Shown here: positions 1 to 9,479 of the stretch, piece after piece | Numbering within the stretch: the stretch's first letter is position 1 | Layout of the letters: each line of letters starts with the position of its first letter | Source: Podarcis raffonei | Lineage: Eukaryota > Chordata > Lepidosauria > Squamata > Lacertidae | DNA: 64,000 nt | NCBI RefSeq assembly: GCF_027172205.1 | Contig: NC_070604.1 | Span: forward strand, 71,689,023-71,753,022 | Direction: 5' to 3' | Position numbers and translations under genes: made by a program | The notes under the pieces: model-generated | The model's input: only the letters and a program-made list of their open reading frames with translations | Databases searched by the model: none | What the model was told of the DNA's origin: nothing

Positions 1-392
1 TCAGCGGCGAGAGCTGTGAAGATATATAAGGTGGTATCATATGCAAAAATATGAAGCATCTCCATTACACGTTGGACTACTGTAGGGGTTTTCATGTCTC
101 CGAGAAAAAAAGCAGCCACTTCAAGGTTGCACAAGATTATAATAAGATTTGCAAAGGTCACATTTAAAAAATATGGGCCTAACTTTGGCTTGCTGATCTT
201 GCAGCAGTAAAGGTACAAGACAATTGCATTAGCTATTAATCCACCAATGCAGACGGGAACAGATGCAATCAGCATATTTAATCTGAAATAGTATGAAGCC
301 TCCATGTATTTGGCCATTTTCTTGGGTGCACCAGCAGTGTGGGAATACAAGGTGTTTGCTTTTGCCATCATGACATTATCAATGTATTCCAT
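1..392 (-). CDS. MAS-related GPCR gene A (N-terminal part, cut by window edge)
   Basis: Seen: an uninterrupted frame of 130 codons from an ATG at 392 down to base 1. It encodes an N-terminus, TM1 (about residues 39-63, with Asn55 in GLIANAIV), TM2 (about 73-97, LNVTFANL) and most of TM3, ending at FTALAA just before the expected E/DRY motif. A splice acceptor (TATAG, exon start about 405) lies 13 bases upstream of the ATG, at the same place as in genes B and D. Family knowledge: MAS/MRGPR receptors are rhodopsin-like plasma-membrane receptors, usually with one coding exon. Odd: the TM2 Asp (2.50) that normally binds sodium is Asn82, as in gene B. The closest relative in the window is gene B (shared YIDNV start, YDTTLYIFTAL against YDTNLYIFTAL). 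The ligand is unknown. Whether the rest of the gene is intact cannot be seen. Confidence 0.9.
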   Translation of the reverse strand, partial: MEYIDNVMMAKANTLYSHTAGAPKKMAKYMEASYYFRLNMLIASVPVCIGGLIANAIVLYLYCCKISKPKLGPYFLNVTFANLIIILCNLEVAAFFLGDMKTPTVVQRVMEMLHIFAYDTTLYIFTALAA

Positions 393-405
393 TTTTCTTC
401 TCAAC

Positions 406-830
406 CTATAGAAATCACATATAATTTGTAATTATTAAGGTATTGAGTTTTTCAGTATTCCACTTCCCAAAATCTGGCAGAGAATTGCCAATTTTGAATT
501 TATTTATGCTCTCCCTTGTTTGGCTGCTTGTAATAGGCGGATATCAGAATTCATCCCCCACCCGCCATGAGGAACGGCTGCAGCGTTCAGGACTTTTTAG
601 TTTAGCAAAAATATGAGTAAGGAGTGACTTAAGTGACTCAGTTAATATAATTGGGGGGGGGACGGACCATTTTTTCCCAAGCAAAATCTTAGAAAATTCA
701 GAGATGAATTCATATGAATGCTTAGTTTAAGTGGGACAAAGCACTATCCTATGGTAGAATACTCAAAGTAAGAATTTGAAAATAGCTGTTGCTGTTGCTG
801 ATACTGATTCCACCTTCCCTTGTCAGAGAC
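406..830. other. Upstream flank of gene A, no gene seen
   Basis: This is the presumed intron upstream of the gene A coding exon. It has a poly-G run near 652-661 and nothing else that I can classify. Confidence 0.4.
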
Positions 831-890
831 ATGGCTCCTTCTTGCCTCCCTCCGTCCCCGGCAGCCGCCCCCTTCCCCGATCGGGAAAGC

Positions 891-958
891 CATGCTAAGT
901 CCGCCTCCTCTCTTTCATTAGCATCATGCTAAGTCCGCCTCCTCTCTTTCATTAGCAT
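891..958. repeat. Perfect 34-bp tandem duplication
   Basis: Two identical adjacent 34-bp units (891-924 and 925-958), each starting CATGCTAAGTCCGCC. They sit just before the recognisable LINE sequence begins. Identity of the units suggests a recent slippage or a subrepeat of the adjoining element. Confidence 0.85.
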
Positions 959-959
959 C

Positions 960-2655
960 GTGCAGACCTCTCCCCTGATGATCTCTCCCAGCAGCTCCAT
1001 ATAGATGTTAAAAAGCATGGGGAAGAGGATGGAACCCTGAGGGACCCCACAAGTGAGAGCCCAGGGGTCTGAAACTCATCCCCCATCACCACTTTCTGGA
1101 CACGGCCCAGGAGGAAGGAGCAGAACCACTGAATAACAGTGCTCCTAGCTTCTCTAGATGGTGCAGAAGGATGTTATGGTCAATGGTATCAAAGGCTGCT
1201 GAGGGATCCAGCAGAACTAGGAAACAGCTTTTCCCACTGGAGATCATCAACCAGCGTGACCAAGGCAGTTTCAGTCCCATGATGAGGTCTGAATCCCAAT
1301 TGGAAGGGATCCAAATGGGCCGCATCCTTCAGGCGTGTTTGGAGTTGTTCAGCAACCACCCGCCCAATCACCTTGCCCAAAAATTGGGAGATTTGAGACT
1401 GGGCAATAGTTGGTCATATTAGCTGGGTCTAAAGATGTTTTTTTAAGAAGCGGTTTAATAACTGCCTCTTTTAGTGTGGCTGGGAAGGCTCCCTCACAGA
1501 GGGAAGCATTCACCACCCCACAGAGCCCATCGCCCAGCCCTTCCCGGCTCGCTTTTATTAGCCACGATGGGCAAGCATCATGGAGACAGGTGGTCGGTTT
1601 CACTTGCCTAAGCAGCATGTTCACATCCTCAGAGGTAACAGATTGGAACTGATTCCATGCAACTTGATTAGACAGGACTCTAGCATTTCCCCACTCCGGC
1701 CCTGCTCCCATGGTGGAGTCTACCTCTTTCCAAAACTGAGAGACTTTATCTGCAAGAAACTTTGCAAAATCATTGCAGGAGATATTGGGGTCTTTTCTAG
1801 GCCCCGATGGCAAAGGTGGTTCTGTTAAATTGCGAACCACCTGAAAGAATCTCCTGCTGCTACTTTGCTACTTTCTGCATATGCAATAGAGGTGGTAAAG
1901 AAAGTCCTCTACCCCATCGTTATTGCCACTTGGTAGGCTCAACACTGAGCTCTAACCTGTTTCCAGTCCAATTCAGAATGAGTTTTCTGCCACCGGTGCT
2001 CTACCCATCTCAGCAATTGTTTCATCGCCCTCAGCTCCAGGGAAAACCACGGGGCTGTCCGGGCTCCATGTAATCGGAGAGGGCGCTTCGGAGCCAAACA
2101 GTCAATAGCCCTGGTTAACTCCACATTCCAGCGGGCCACCAGGGAATCAGCTGAAAGGCATCAACTTGGGATAAAACATCCCCTACCACTCTCTGGAAGC
2201 CAATTGGATCCATTAAGTGGTGGGGGCGGACCATCCAAATCGGTCCCACCTCCCTGCAGAGGGGATGGGTCGCGGAGAAGTCCAGTTGCACCAGGAAGTG
2301 ATCTGACCATGGCACTTCTTTAGTTTTGCTTTTACTTAGTGTCAGATCACTAACATCCATAGAGGTGAACACCAGGTCCAAGGCATGTCCGCGGTTATGA
2401 GTTGGGCCAGACTTATTCAGGGACAGCCCCATGGAAGCCATGCTTTCCATGAAGTCCCGAGCAGCCCCTTGTAAGGTTGTGTCGGCATGGATGTTAAAAT
2501 CCCCTAGGACAACCAAACTAGGTGTCTCCAGGAGAACATCCGCCACGACCTGAAGCAAGTGTGGGCCCCGCTCCCTGATGCTAGGCCTTTTCCCATCTGG
2601 CCTAGGGATGGGACACTTGCTTCCTCCACACTCACAGCAGCCGCAGTAAGGCATT
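960..2655 (-). mobile_element. Decayed non-LTR retrotransposon (L2/CR1 group), endonuclease to reverse transcriptase
   Basis: Read on the minus strand, the segment gives first the end of an APE-type endonuclease (VVLGDFNIHADT near 2490-2520, SDHFLVQLDF near 2290) and then reverse transcriptase blocks: FQLGFRPHHGTETALVTLVDDL-type sequence near 1230-1300, LLDPSAAFDTIDHNILL near 1140-1210 and an FNIYMELLGE-like block near 975-1010. The blocks lie in several frames, so the copy is decayed. It is 5'-truncated and its 3' end is missing. The AFDTIDHNIL and STETALVTLVDDL patterns fit the L2/CR1 side of LINEs; the exact family needs a library search. Confidence 0.85.
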
Positions 2656-2663
2656 TTAAGGTA

Positions 2664-2889
2664 CAGTGGTACCTCGGGTTACATACCCTTCAGGTTACAG
2701 ACTCCGCTAACCCAGTAATATTACCTCAGGTTAAGAACTTTGCTTCAGGATGAGAACAGAAATCGTGCTCTGGCGGCACAGTGGCAGCAGGAGGCCCCAT
2801 TAGCTAAAGTGGTGCTTCAGGTTAAGAACAGTTTCAGGTTAAGTACGGACCTCTGGAACGAATTAAGTACTTAACCTGAGGTACCACTG
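2664..2889. mobile_element. Short TIR DNA transposon (MITE), TA target duplication, copy 1
   Basis: The element starts CAGTGGTACCTCGGGTTA and ends TAACCTGAGGTACCACTG, giving terminal inverted repeats. TA lies directly on each side (2662-2663 and 2890-2891). TA target sites and CAGTGGTACCTCGG ends are typical of Tc1/mariner-type (Tigger-like) elements. It has no coding capacity. A second copy in the opposite internal orientation lies at 52296-52493 in IGF2R intron 5. Confidence 0.85.
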
Positions 2890-2891
2890 TA

Positions 2892-3429
2892 TATGTATTT
2901 TAAGATTAGCAACTGCTGACTTCAACGAAATGCTGAGCAGTTGCAAAAACAAGCTAACTCCACTTGGAGGCCTTTCATATATTGCCTGAGCAAAATGGAT
3001 TCCAACAAAAATGCAGTTTAATAGGTCAATAATAAAAGTTTCGCCTTCACCCCTTCTCCCTCGTTAGCAGCAGCTAGAATTTTAATATTTTTGTTATGGG
3101 GAAAATAAAGTTTCAGTAGCATAATAGAACATAATCTCGTAACTTTTCCTTCAGGGTTTTTTTTTTTTTTTTTTTTGCAATAACAGATATAAGATTTTCT
3201 GCCTTTTCTCATTGCCCCTCTGCCATTCCTACCCATCACAAAAGTACAAAGGCTAGGTATATATTATTTATGCAGTAACTGCTTAAAGATCTGATCGCTG
3301 ATTGGGTTCTCTTTGGAGAAATAGACCACATACAGTCAGAATTAATTCCTACAAGGCCTGCTAAACAGATAGATGATGAGGGGAACTAGCAGCAATGTGG
3401 GTGTTTAAAAATCAAACTCACGTAAGCAG
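2892..3429. other. Intergenic, partly paralogous to the flank upstream of gene B
   Basis: No gene. A poly-T run lies near 3158-3176. From about 3230 the sequence begins to resemble 8960-9190 (CATCACAAAA start, TTATGCAGT, CTGCTAAACAGA-like blocks), which marks it as the duplicated upstream flank of gene A. Confidence 0.5.
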
Positions 3430-3712
3430 TAGCAAGACAGGAGAGTCAGTACTAATGTGATTGATTGTACTCCAATTTTCATTTCAAACTTCTTTGACCA
3501 TGCTTCTGCATAATATGACCAGTTCCACTCCTATGAAGTGTGACTTATGTAACAAACTGAATACTAGAATCTCATGACCTCACAACTACTGTCAGGTGCG
3601 ATATGGTTAGGCTCACGGTGATATCACCTTGTACCTATATACATATAGCTTCAAATGAAGGGAAGGAGACTGCTTTGATTTCCCTGGTAGATGACGTGTA
3701 CCTGGAGAGAGT
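3430..3712 (-). promoter_or_regulatory. Conserved upstream module of gene A
   Basis: This block aligns by eye with 9180-9472, 15590-15800 and 22240-22500, each lying 0.8-3.3 kb upstream of one GPCR coding exon. Shared landmarks in order on the plus strand are ACTCCAATTTTC, TTTCAA..CTTC, TATGTAACAAACTGAATAC, the core CATGACCTCAC (3575-3585) and a final GACTGCTTTGAT..CCCTGGTA block. Such a unit repeated per gene may be a promoter plus 5' exon. That role is inference; no TATA or initiator was identified. Confidence 0.45.
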
Positions 3713-3713
3713 A

Positions 3714-3714
3714 T

Positions 3715-3749
<35 letters not shown>

Positions 3750-3800
3750 TATTTATCAAATTTATATACCGCCCTATACCTGGAGATCTCAGGGCAGTTC
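3714..3800 (-). repeat. (TTTA)n run with LINE-like 3' end
   Basis: Ten or so TTTA units (about 3714-3750) are followed by a TTTATATACCGCCCTATACC segment. On the minus strand this reads as a LINE/SINE 3' end with an A/T-rich tail, a common arrangement in squamate DNA. Confidence 0.6.
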
Positions 3801-4933
3801 ACAGAACAGAGTGACCTCATTTCATCGGCACCGACTCCTAGGGGCCAAGGCAGTTTCAGCCCCCCAAATGTATATTTTGAGGGGGCTGGGGTGTTTGGCC
3901 CCACCCCGGCTCCTTGCCACATTTCATAATGTCACACCAGCCAGCCACCCCCATCCACTGGAGAAGCCAGCGCCTCTGCCTCATTTGTTATCTCAGTCTT
4001 CCGGAGATCTTTTCATATCATCAGTCATCGTAACCTCTTCAACGGTCTGGACTGGTTCCGTTCCTGAATGGTGGAGAGATACCAGAAAGTGGGACTGGAG
4101 CCACTCCTTGCATGGTTTCTAAAAAAGTTTTGAAGGCTTCCATTTCCACCCAGGGAAGGGAAACAACTTTCTTACGGTCCACATATTGCACATGGAAATT
4201 CTCTAACCTCTCAGCCACAGCAGAAGACAGGAGAACGATGCATAGTGGAGCATTTGTCCTTAGCCCTAGCTCAGAGACCTAGTCAGGGTTACAAGCCCTG
4301 CCCAACTAAAAAGGCCACAATATTCTTTAAATTAAGGTCCAAAAGCCTAGGAGTGGGGGAGAAAAGTCTTTGCCTGGCACCTACAACTAGATAAGAATGG
4401 TTTCAGTTGTGCTTTCCCAGACAGAGCATTTCCCATGCAGGGACAGAGCATCACTGAGAAAGGCCTGCTATCTTCTTGCCACCTTCCAAACCTTCCATGG
4501 AAGGGGCATATGAGGAAAGGCTGCAGATAATGAGCTCTGGGAGCCTCTGGCAAGATCTTGGACAGCTTTGTGAAATCTTGTGAGAACTTCCAGGGCCTGC
4601 AAGAGAGTCTCCCAGAGCATGGTAAGCAAGGTTGAGAGCTTAAAATCTCTCTCTGTGCCTGGTTTTCCCACCACAGAAGGAGCTTTTAAGTTATCCACCT
4701 TCTAACCAGATTCTGGGAAGCCTTCCTACAGGCTCTGGGGAGAACTCTCTCTCTCTATATATATGTGTGTGTGTACATTTTTATTTTCAATTACAATTCA
4801 ATAACAGCCTCATTATAAGAATACCAATTTACAATACAATTATTATTACCAATCATTCAAATACTGATAATTTAGATAAAGATTGATGGCTTGATAATTT
4901 GCTTTAATTCTACATTCAAAATCTTATTAATTT

Positions 4934-5049
4934 CCATTACATTCTGATCATAATAACAATCCCTTATACAACAACTGCTGTATTAAAATAACCATTACAT
5001 TCTGATGATAATAACAATCCCTTATACAACAACTGCAGTATTAATAACT
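4934..5049. repeat. 58-bp tandem duplication, A/T-rich
   Basis: Two adjacent units (4934-4991 and 4992-5049), each with CCATTACATTCTGAT and CCCTTATACAACAACTG. They differ at only a few bases. Confidence 0.85.
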
Positions 5050-6444
5050 TCTATTCATGTTGACACATTAAATGATTTATAAAACTGCAAGCGAGGAACT
5101 CAAACTATCTTTTTTCTTCCTGTGTGTGGCAATTGTTCTGTCCATTGTGTTTCTTCCTGTCCTTGTAAGATGTTATGTCTCTCTTTCCCCCCCTCCCCCC
5201 GGTTGTTGCTGTTATCTGTCATGCCTTGGACGGAGCTGATATCCCATTATTGTTCCAGAAATTTCTCCATCGCTCCGTCCCGTGCTTCATTGCTTTGCAA
5301 CTTTAAAAACAGCTGCAAAAGTCACTCTGTCCCAATAAATAACCTGTTCTCACCATTTTTCCTCTCAGCCTGGGAAGAAGAGTGGTCTGTCGAACTGCAG
5401 ATGACTCAATAATGAACCTTATCAATTCCTTGGCAGTTTGCAGACTCCTTTCATCCTTCTGTCCAACTGAGGATATATGAGCAATTATACTTCCAATTAA
5501 ATTAAATTCCAAGTCCTCTTATAAATAAATTCCAAGTCACTCCATAAATAATAAAGGGTGAGGAAGAGTCAGCTCTAAGTTTCCATTGTAAACCTTTTGC
5601 AAAATAGAACTTCCCTCCCTTTTTCCGTTTTTTAAATACACACAGTTCCATTTAATGTTATATTCCATATGTATAATCCAATTTCTTCCATCCTTGCTTG
5701 TACAAATATAATTTGAACTAACATTCAGAGGAGGTTGCCAAATCATAAATGTAGAGAACTTTAAATAAAGAAACTATAGGTTCCCCTCCCCACAACTTTT
5801 ACACCTAATGAAGTCTTATCTCGAGTTCAAACCTTAAAGTCCTTGCAGTTGGTTTTGTTCCACAGTTTGTGATCTCATCTCTTCTAGCACGTTCCTGTAC
5901 TTTAGTCCAATTAAGTTCTAATGAACAGGAGAACCTCTGCTTCTTAATGGCAGCATTGGAGGGTTTTCACCAGGCAAAGTGATTTTCCACTCAGCGCCTC
6001 CCTGCCCCCACATTCCATGTCAGAGCAAGAGCCAGGTACTGAGACAGACTGCGAGTGAAGCCCATTTTCCCCATCCCTGGGGGGGAATTTGCAAGGAGAA
6101 TTACCCTCAATCATCCTTGTTTTTCCTTTGCCAATGATCTCCTGCTGTCGTGGGGTCTGGTTCCATTAAGGCAGAGCGGAACCGGAAGCTGGCTCGGGAG
6201 ATCTTGTGAGATCTCACAAGATCTTGAACGGCTCCATGAGATCTCACCAGAACCTTCATAGGGAAGGCAAAGCCTGCTCGGCCCTCCAGCTTCAGAAAGG
6301 TTGGGGGTGCTCATGCAGGGATAATTCTGGGGTAGTTTCAACTATATATAATTTTAGTTTTATGTGCAACCCCCAGAACGCACCCCCCCCCATGTTGTGG
6401 GTCAACTGTACTGCCTAATATTTTGAAAATCTCTAAGTGGTGTC

Positions 6445-6445
6445 A

Positions 6446-6480
<35 letters not shown>
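6445..6480. repeat. (GTCT)n microsatellite
   Basis: About eight uninterrupted GTCT units. Confidence 0.9.
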
Positions 6481-6483
<3 letters not shown>

Positions 6484-6890
6484 ATATTAAAACAAAAACG
6501 CAAACCTAAAACCAGTAAAGCAACAGTAAAAACACAAAAGTCATATAAAAGCAAGCATACAGAAATCCAGAAGTTTCAGGCACATAAAACAAATTGCATG
6601 AGTTGGGGAAAATATGTACATGCAGATGTTTATATGAACAGATCTGGCGGCAGCATGGTTAGCCTATGGGAGATACCATGGTGAGCTCTTGCACTTCAAA
6701 ATGTTCCGTTCAGCATTGACAACACCAGGCTACTTCTCTAGCATTTGCTTCAAAGGTTTTCCTCAGAGATGTATGTACTGGATGCTGTTCTCAGTTATTC
6801 CAGATATACTTATATATCCACCAACACACTTCTTTTCTCTGGGCTTCCTGGCTTCTCGCTTTCCTCTTCTATTGCCCATCCACCTCATGA

Positions 6891-7040
6891 AGCTGTGATA
6901 GCTCAGTTGGTAGAGCATGAGACTCTTAATCTCATGGTTATGGGTTCAAGCCCCACGTTGAACAAAAGATTCTTGCATTGCAGGGGGTGGACTGTATGAC
7001 CCTCGTGGTCCCTTCCAACTCTACAGTTCTCTGATTCTAT
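6891..7040 (+). mobile_element. tRNA-Lys-derived SINE
   Basis: The head (6892-6965) copies tRNA-Lys(CUU): box A TAGCTCAGTTGGTAGAG, anticodon arm GACTCTTAATCTC and box B GGGTTCAAGCCCC. The tail TTGCATTGCAGGGGGTGGACT..CCTTCCAACTCTA..TGATTCTAT resembles a CR1-type 3' end. The two halves of the acceptor stem do not pair, so it is a SINE and not a tRNA gene. A related copy lies at 51628-51770. Confidence 0.85.
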
Positions 7041-7320
7041 CTGACCTCCTTTTCATAGTGGTTGTCTGTTTGCCTTTTTCCGCTGTCCAGTTACCTTGAC
7101 TGCACTTTTGCTTCCTTTGTAGGATCCCTGCTTATTGACCACACTGAGAAATGTCAAAATCGGTGTTTGGTGGCTCAGTCACCTCCGCCCTCTGATTTTG
7201 ACCCTCAGCCCACCAACTGGCTCTGCATAAGAAGCCATCCGGACTGGAGATTGCCCTAGTATGGGGCCTAGATGGGTGCATTAGAAATAATGAAGACAAC
7301 ATCAAAGCATTCGTAATAAA

Positions 7321-7326
7321 TTTATT
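7321..7326 (-). other. Candidate polyadenylation signal of gene B
   Basis: AATAAA on the minus strand, about 90 bases past the stop codon. The surrounding ATTTATTCTGGA (plus strand) is shared with genes C (12155-12160) and D (18396-18401). Confidence 0.6.
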
Positions 7327-7414
7327 CTGGAACTGTGAAAGAATGTCCATGTTTTTCTATAATCATCTGATGCGGGGGTTGGGGGGGGGTTGGCTTCTGA
7401 TGCCAGAGATATTT

Positions 7415-8404
7415 TCAGGCTTCCACCTCATCTGTTTTGGTTGACTCTGGCATGTTTTTTGTATCCTCCAGTGCTCCCTCAAGTAACATATGGAAGGACT
7501 TTAAGGCTTCCCACCTCTTCCAGCATCCAACAATAAGGTACACAATAGCAATGGCACTGCAGCAGATTGAATCCAGTAACACAGTAATGATTTTCAATGT
7601 ATTCAAATCTACTGAGAGTTTCCAAAATGAAAAAGTAAATGTAGCTCTGGTTGGGACATTGAAGATAAGAATCACTGTTGCTATGGCCACAATGGTAATG
7701 TCAAGTCTTTCTCGAGGCTTTTGCTGTGATCTTAGGGTTCTGATCCAAATGGCCAAAGAGAAAAACAACACGCTGGATGGGACAAGAACCACCTCAGTTA
7801 TTAAGGATATTATACTTGAAGTTCCACATTGAGATTCAAATTCCCTAGCGGTTATGAAGAATTTTGGGAAGCAGAAAAAAAAGTACAGAAGTGACAGATT
7901 GCAAGACAACACCCATAAAATCACACACAGTATGGTTGAGAAATACTCAGACCGGTGATGTTGCCACCAGACTGGGAAATAGACAGTGATGTACCTTTCA
8001 GCAGTGAGAGCTGTAAAGATGTATAAATTGGTGTCATAGGCACATATATAGAGCATCTGGATTAGACGTTGAATTGGAGAAACTAGACGTACATTTATAG
8101 AATATAGAAAAGCAACTTCAGCACTGCAGAAGCTTGTCAGAAGATTTGCAATAGTAAGATTTAAAAAATAGGGGGTTAAGTTAGTGTGTTTGATCTTGTA
8201 GCAGAAAAGCCAAAAGACAATTACATTCGCTATGAATGCAAAGATGCTGACTGGAATAGTTGCAATAAAAACGGTTCCAAGCTCCTTGGAAAGTCTGTAG
8301 GGATTCTTGGTTACACCAGCAGAGCTGGAAGGCGATACGCTTTCTTCTGGTATCACATTATCAATATAAGCTATTATTCCATTCAACCTGTCAAAATCAA
8401 ACAT
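7415..8404 (-). CDS. MAS-related GPCR gene B, divergent copy without its ancestral start codon
   Basis: Seen: a full-length open frame (329 codons from the ATG at 8404) with seven hydrophobic segments: TM1 about residues 43-69, TM2 78-102, TM3 114-135, ERY at 136-138, and a VGCWKR helix-8 start at 292-297. It belongs to the MAS/MRGPR family. Odd points: Asn87 replaces the TM2 Asp (as in gene A), and the NPxxY motif of TM7 reads IAIVY (285-289). The splice acceptor CAG/GTTGAA puts the exon start at about 8387, so the ATG at 8404 lies inside the intron. The ancestral start, aligned to gene A's ATGGAATACATTGAT, is ATA here, and no in-frame ATG precedes TM3. The gene may use an upstream coding exon, the intronic ATG, or be losing function. 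The open frame argues against an old pseudogene. Confidence 0.85.
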   Translation of the reverse strand: MFDFDRLNGIIAYIDNVIPEESVSPSSSAGVTKNPYRLSKELGTVFIATIPVSIFAFIANVIVFWLFCYKIKHTNLTPYFLNLTIANLLTSFCSAEVAFLYSINVRLVSPIQRLIQMLYICAYDTNLYIFTALTAERYITVYFPVWWQHHRSEYFSTILCVILWVLSCNLSLLYFFFCFPKFFITAREFESQCGTSSIISLITEVVLVPSSVLFFSLAIWIRTLRSQQKPRERLDITIVAIATVILIFNVPTRATFTFSFWKLSVDLNTLKIITVLLDSICCSAIAIVYLIVGCWKRWEALKSFHMLLEGALEDTKNMPESTKTDEVEA

Positions 8405-9179
8405 AACTTACAGTTACTATTAAGGTACCTAGATTTTGTAATAGCCGTAGGAAAACTTCAAATGATCACCTGTCAGGCAAGGATGTTCTTGTTATTAGAT
8501 TCTACTCCCACAATTTTTGGCAACTGGAGGGAATTAAGAGAATGGGATAAGGATCTTACCAGTAACTGGCTGGTGGGCATAGACGTCTAGGGACCTGTAG
8601 GTCAAGAGGAGGCTTTCCCTCTGAATTTCTTTGCTCCCTTTGCCAGACTTGGGCTGAGTAATACTCAAGCAAATGAGAATAAGAAGTCAATGCTTTTGGA
8701 GAGAGTAAAACAAAGAGTCTTGTTGCGCCTTAAAGATTTATATTGTGGCATAATTTAGATTTGATGAAGTCAACTCTAGACCATGAGAGTTTCTGCTATG
8801 ATAAACCTGTTAGTTTTTAAGGCAGCACAAGACTCTTTATTATTTTTGCTGCAACAGCCTCTTATGACTAACCCTTTGCCATATTGGGGGAGGGGGAGAA
8901 AAATATTCACAGGCAAGTGGCTGTCTGAATTTCTGCCTTTTCTCTCCTCTTCCCCTTTTCATTCCTTTGCAACCATCACAAAATATGAAGGGTGGCCATA
9001 TACTTTTATGCAGTGATCTGCTTCACAATTTTATCACTGAATGGATGTTGTTGGGAGAAGCAAGTAGAGGTACCCCAAATTATCTCTGGCAAGTTCCTAT
9101 AAAGCCTGTTAAGCAGACTTGATGAGACTAACATGGATATAGATGTTGAGAATCACACTGACGTAAGCAGCTGCAAAGC
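8405..9179. other. Upstream flank of gene B
   Basis: No gene. Around 8705-8860 lies an imperfect inverted pair (AAGAGTCTTGTTGCGCCTTAAAGA against TTTTAAGGCAGCACAAGACTCTT), probably a small foldback repeat. From 8960 the sequence becomes paralogous to the flank upstream of gene A. Confidence 0.45.
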
Positions 9180-9472
9180 AGAAAAGTCAATACTAACATA
9201 GTTGCACTCCAATTTTCGTTTCAACCTTCTTTTCTCATACATCTTCCTCTCACAGTAATAGAATTCTGCAAAGATGTGACCAAGTGCCACTATTATGAAG
9301 TGTTGCTTGTGTAACAACTGAATACAAGAATTTCATGACCTCATAGTGACTGTCAGCCACAATATGATTAAACTCACATACGGTACTTCTCTGTACCTAT
9401 TTAAATCTGGCTTCAGATCAAGGAAAGAGACTGCTTTGATTACCCTGGTATATGACCTGTACCTGGAGAGAT
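9180..9472 (-). promoter_or_regulatory. Conserved upstream module of gene B
   Basis: This is the counterpart of 3430-3712: CACTCCAATTTTCGTTTCAAC, GTGTAACAACTGAATACAAG, core CATGACCTCA (9332-9341) and GAGACTGCTTTGATTACCCTGG. It lies about 0.8 kb upstream of the gene B coding exon, the shortest spacing of the set. Confidence 0.45.
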
Positions 9473-9479
9473 AGGGTAG

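Larger units (their letters stand above)
3801..6890. other. Intergenic stretch between genes A and B, unclassified repeats
   Basis: No gene supported. It contains a CT/TA/GT microsatellite near 4750-4776, an A/T-rich block (4775-5060) with a 58-bp duplication and a (GTCT)n run at 6445-6480. The block 6485-6620 is A-rich and resembles a minus-strand LINE 3' UTR. The open frames here are short and show no familiar motif. Confidence 0.4.

Noticed and set aside
6892-6965. tRNA-Lys(CUU) gene
   Set aside because: The anticodon arm and boxes are good but the acceptor stem halves do not pair and the sequence continues into a SINE body with a CR1-like tail.
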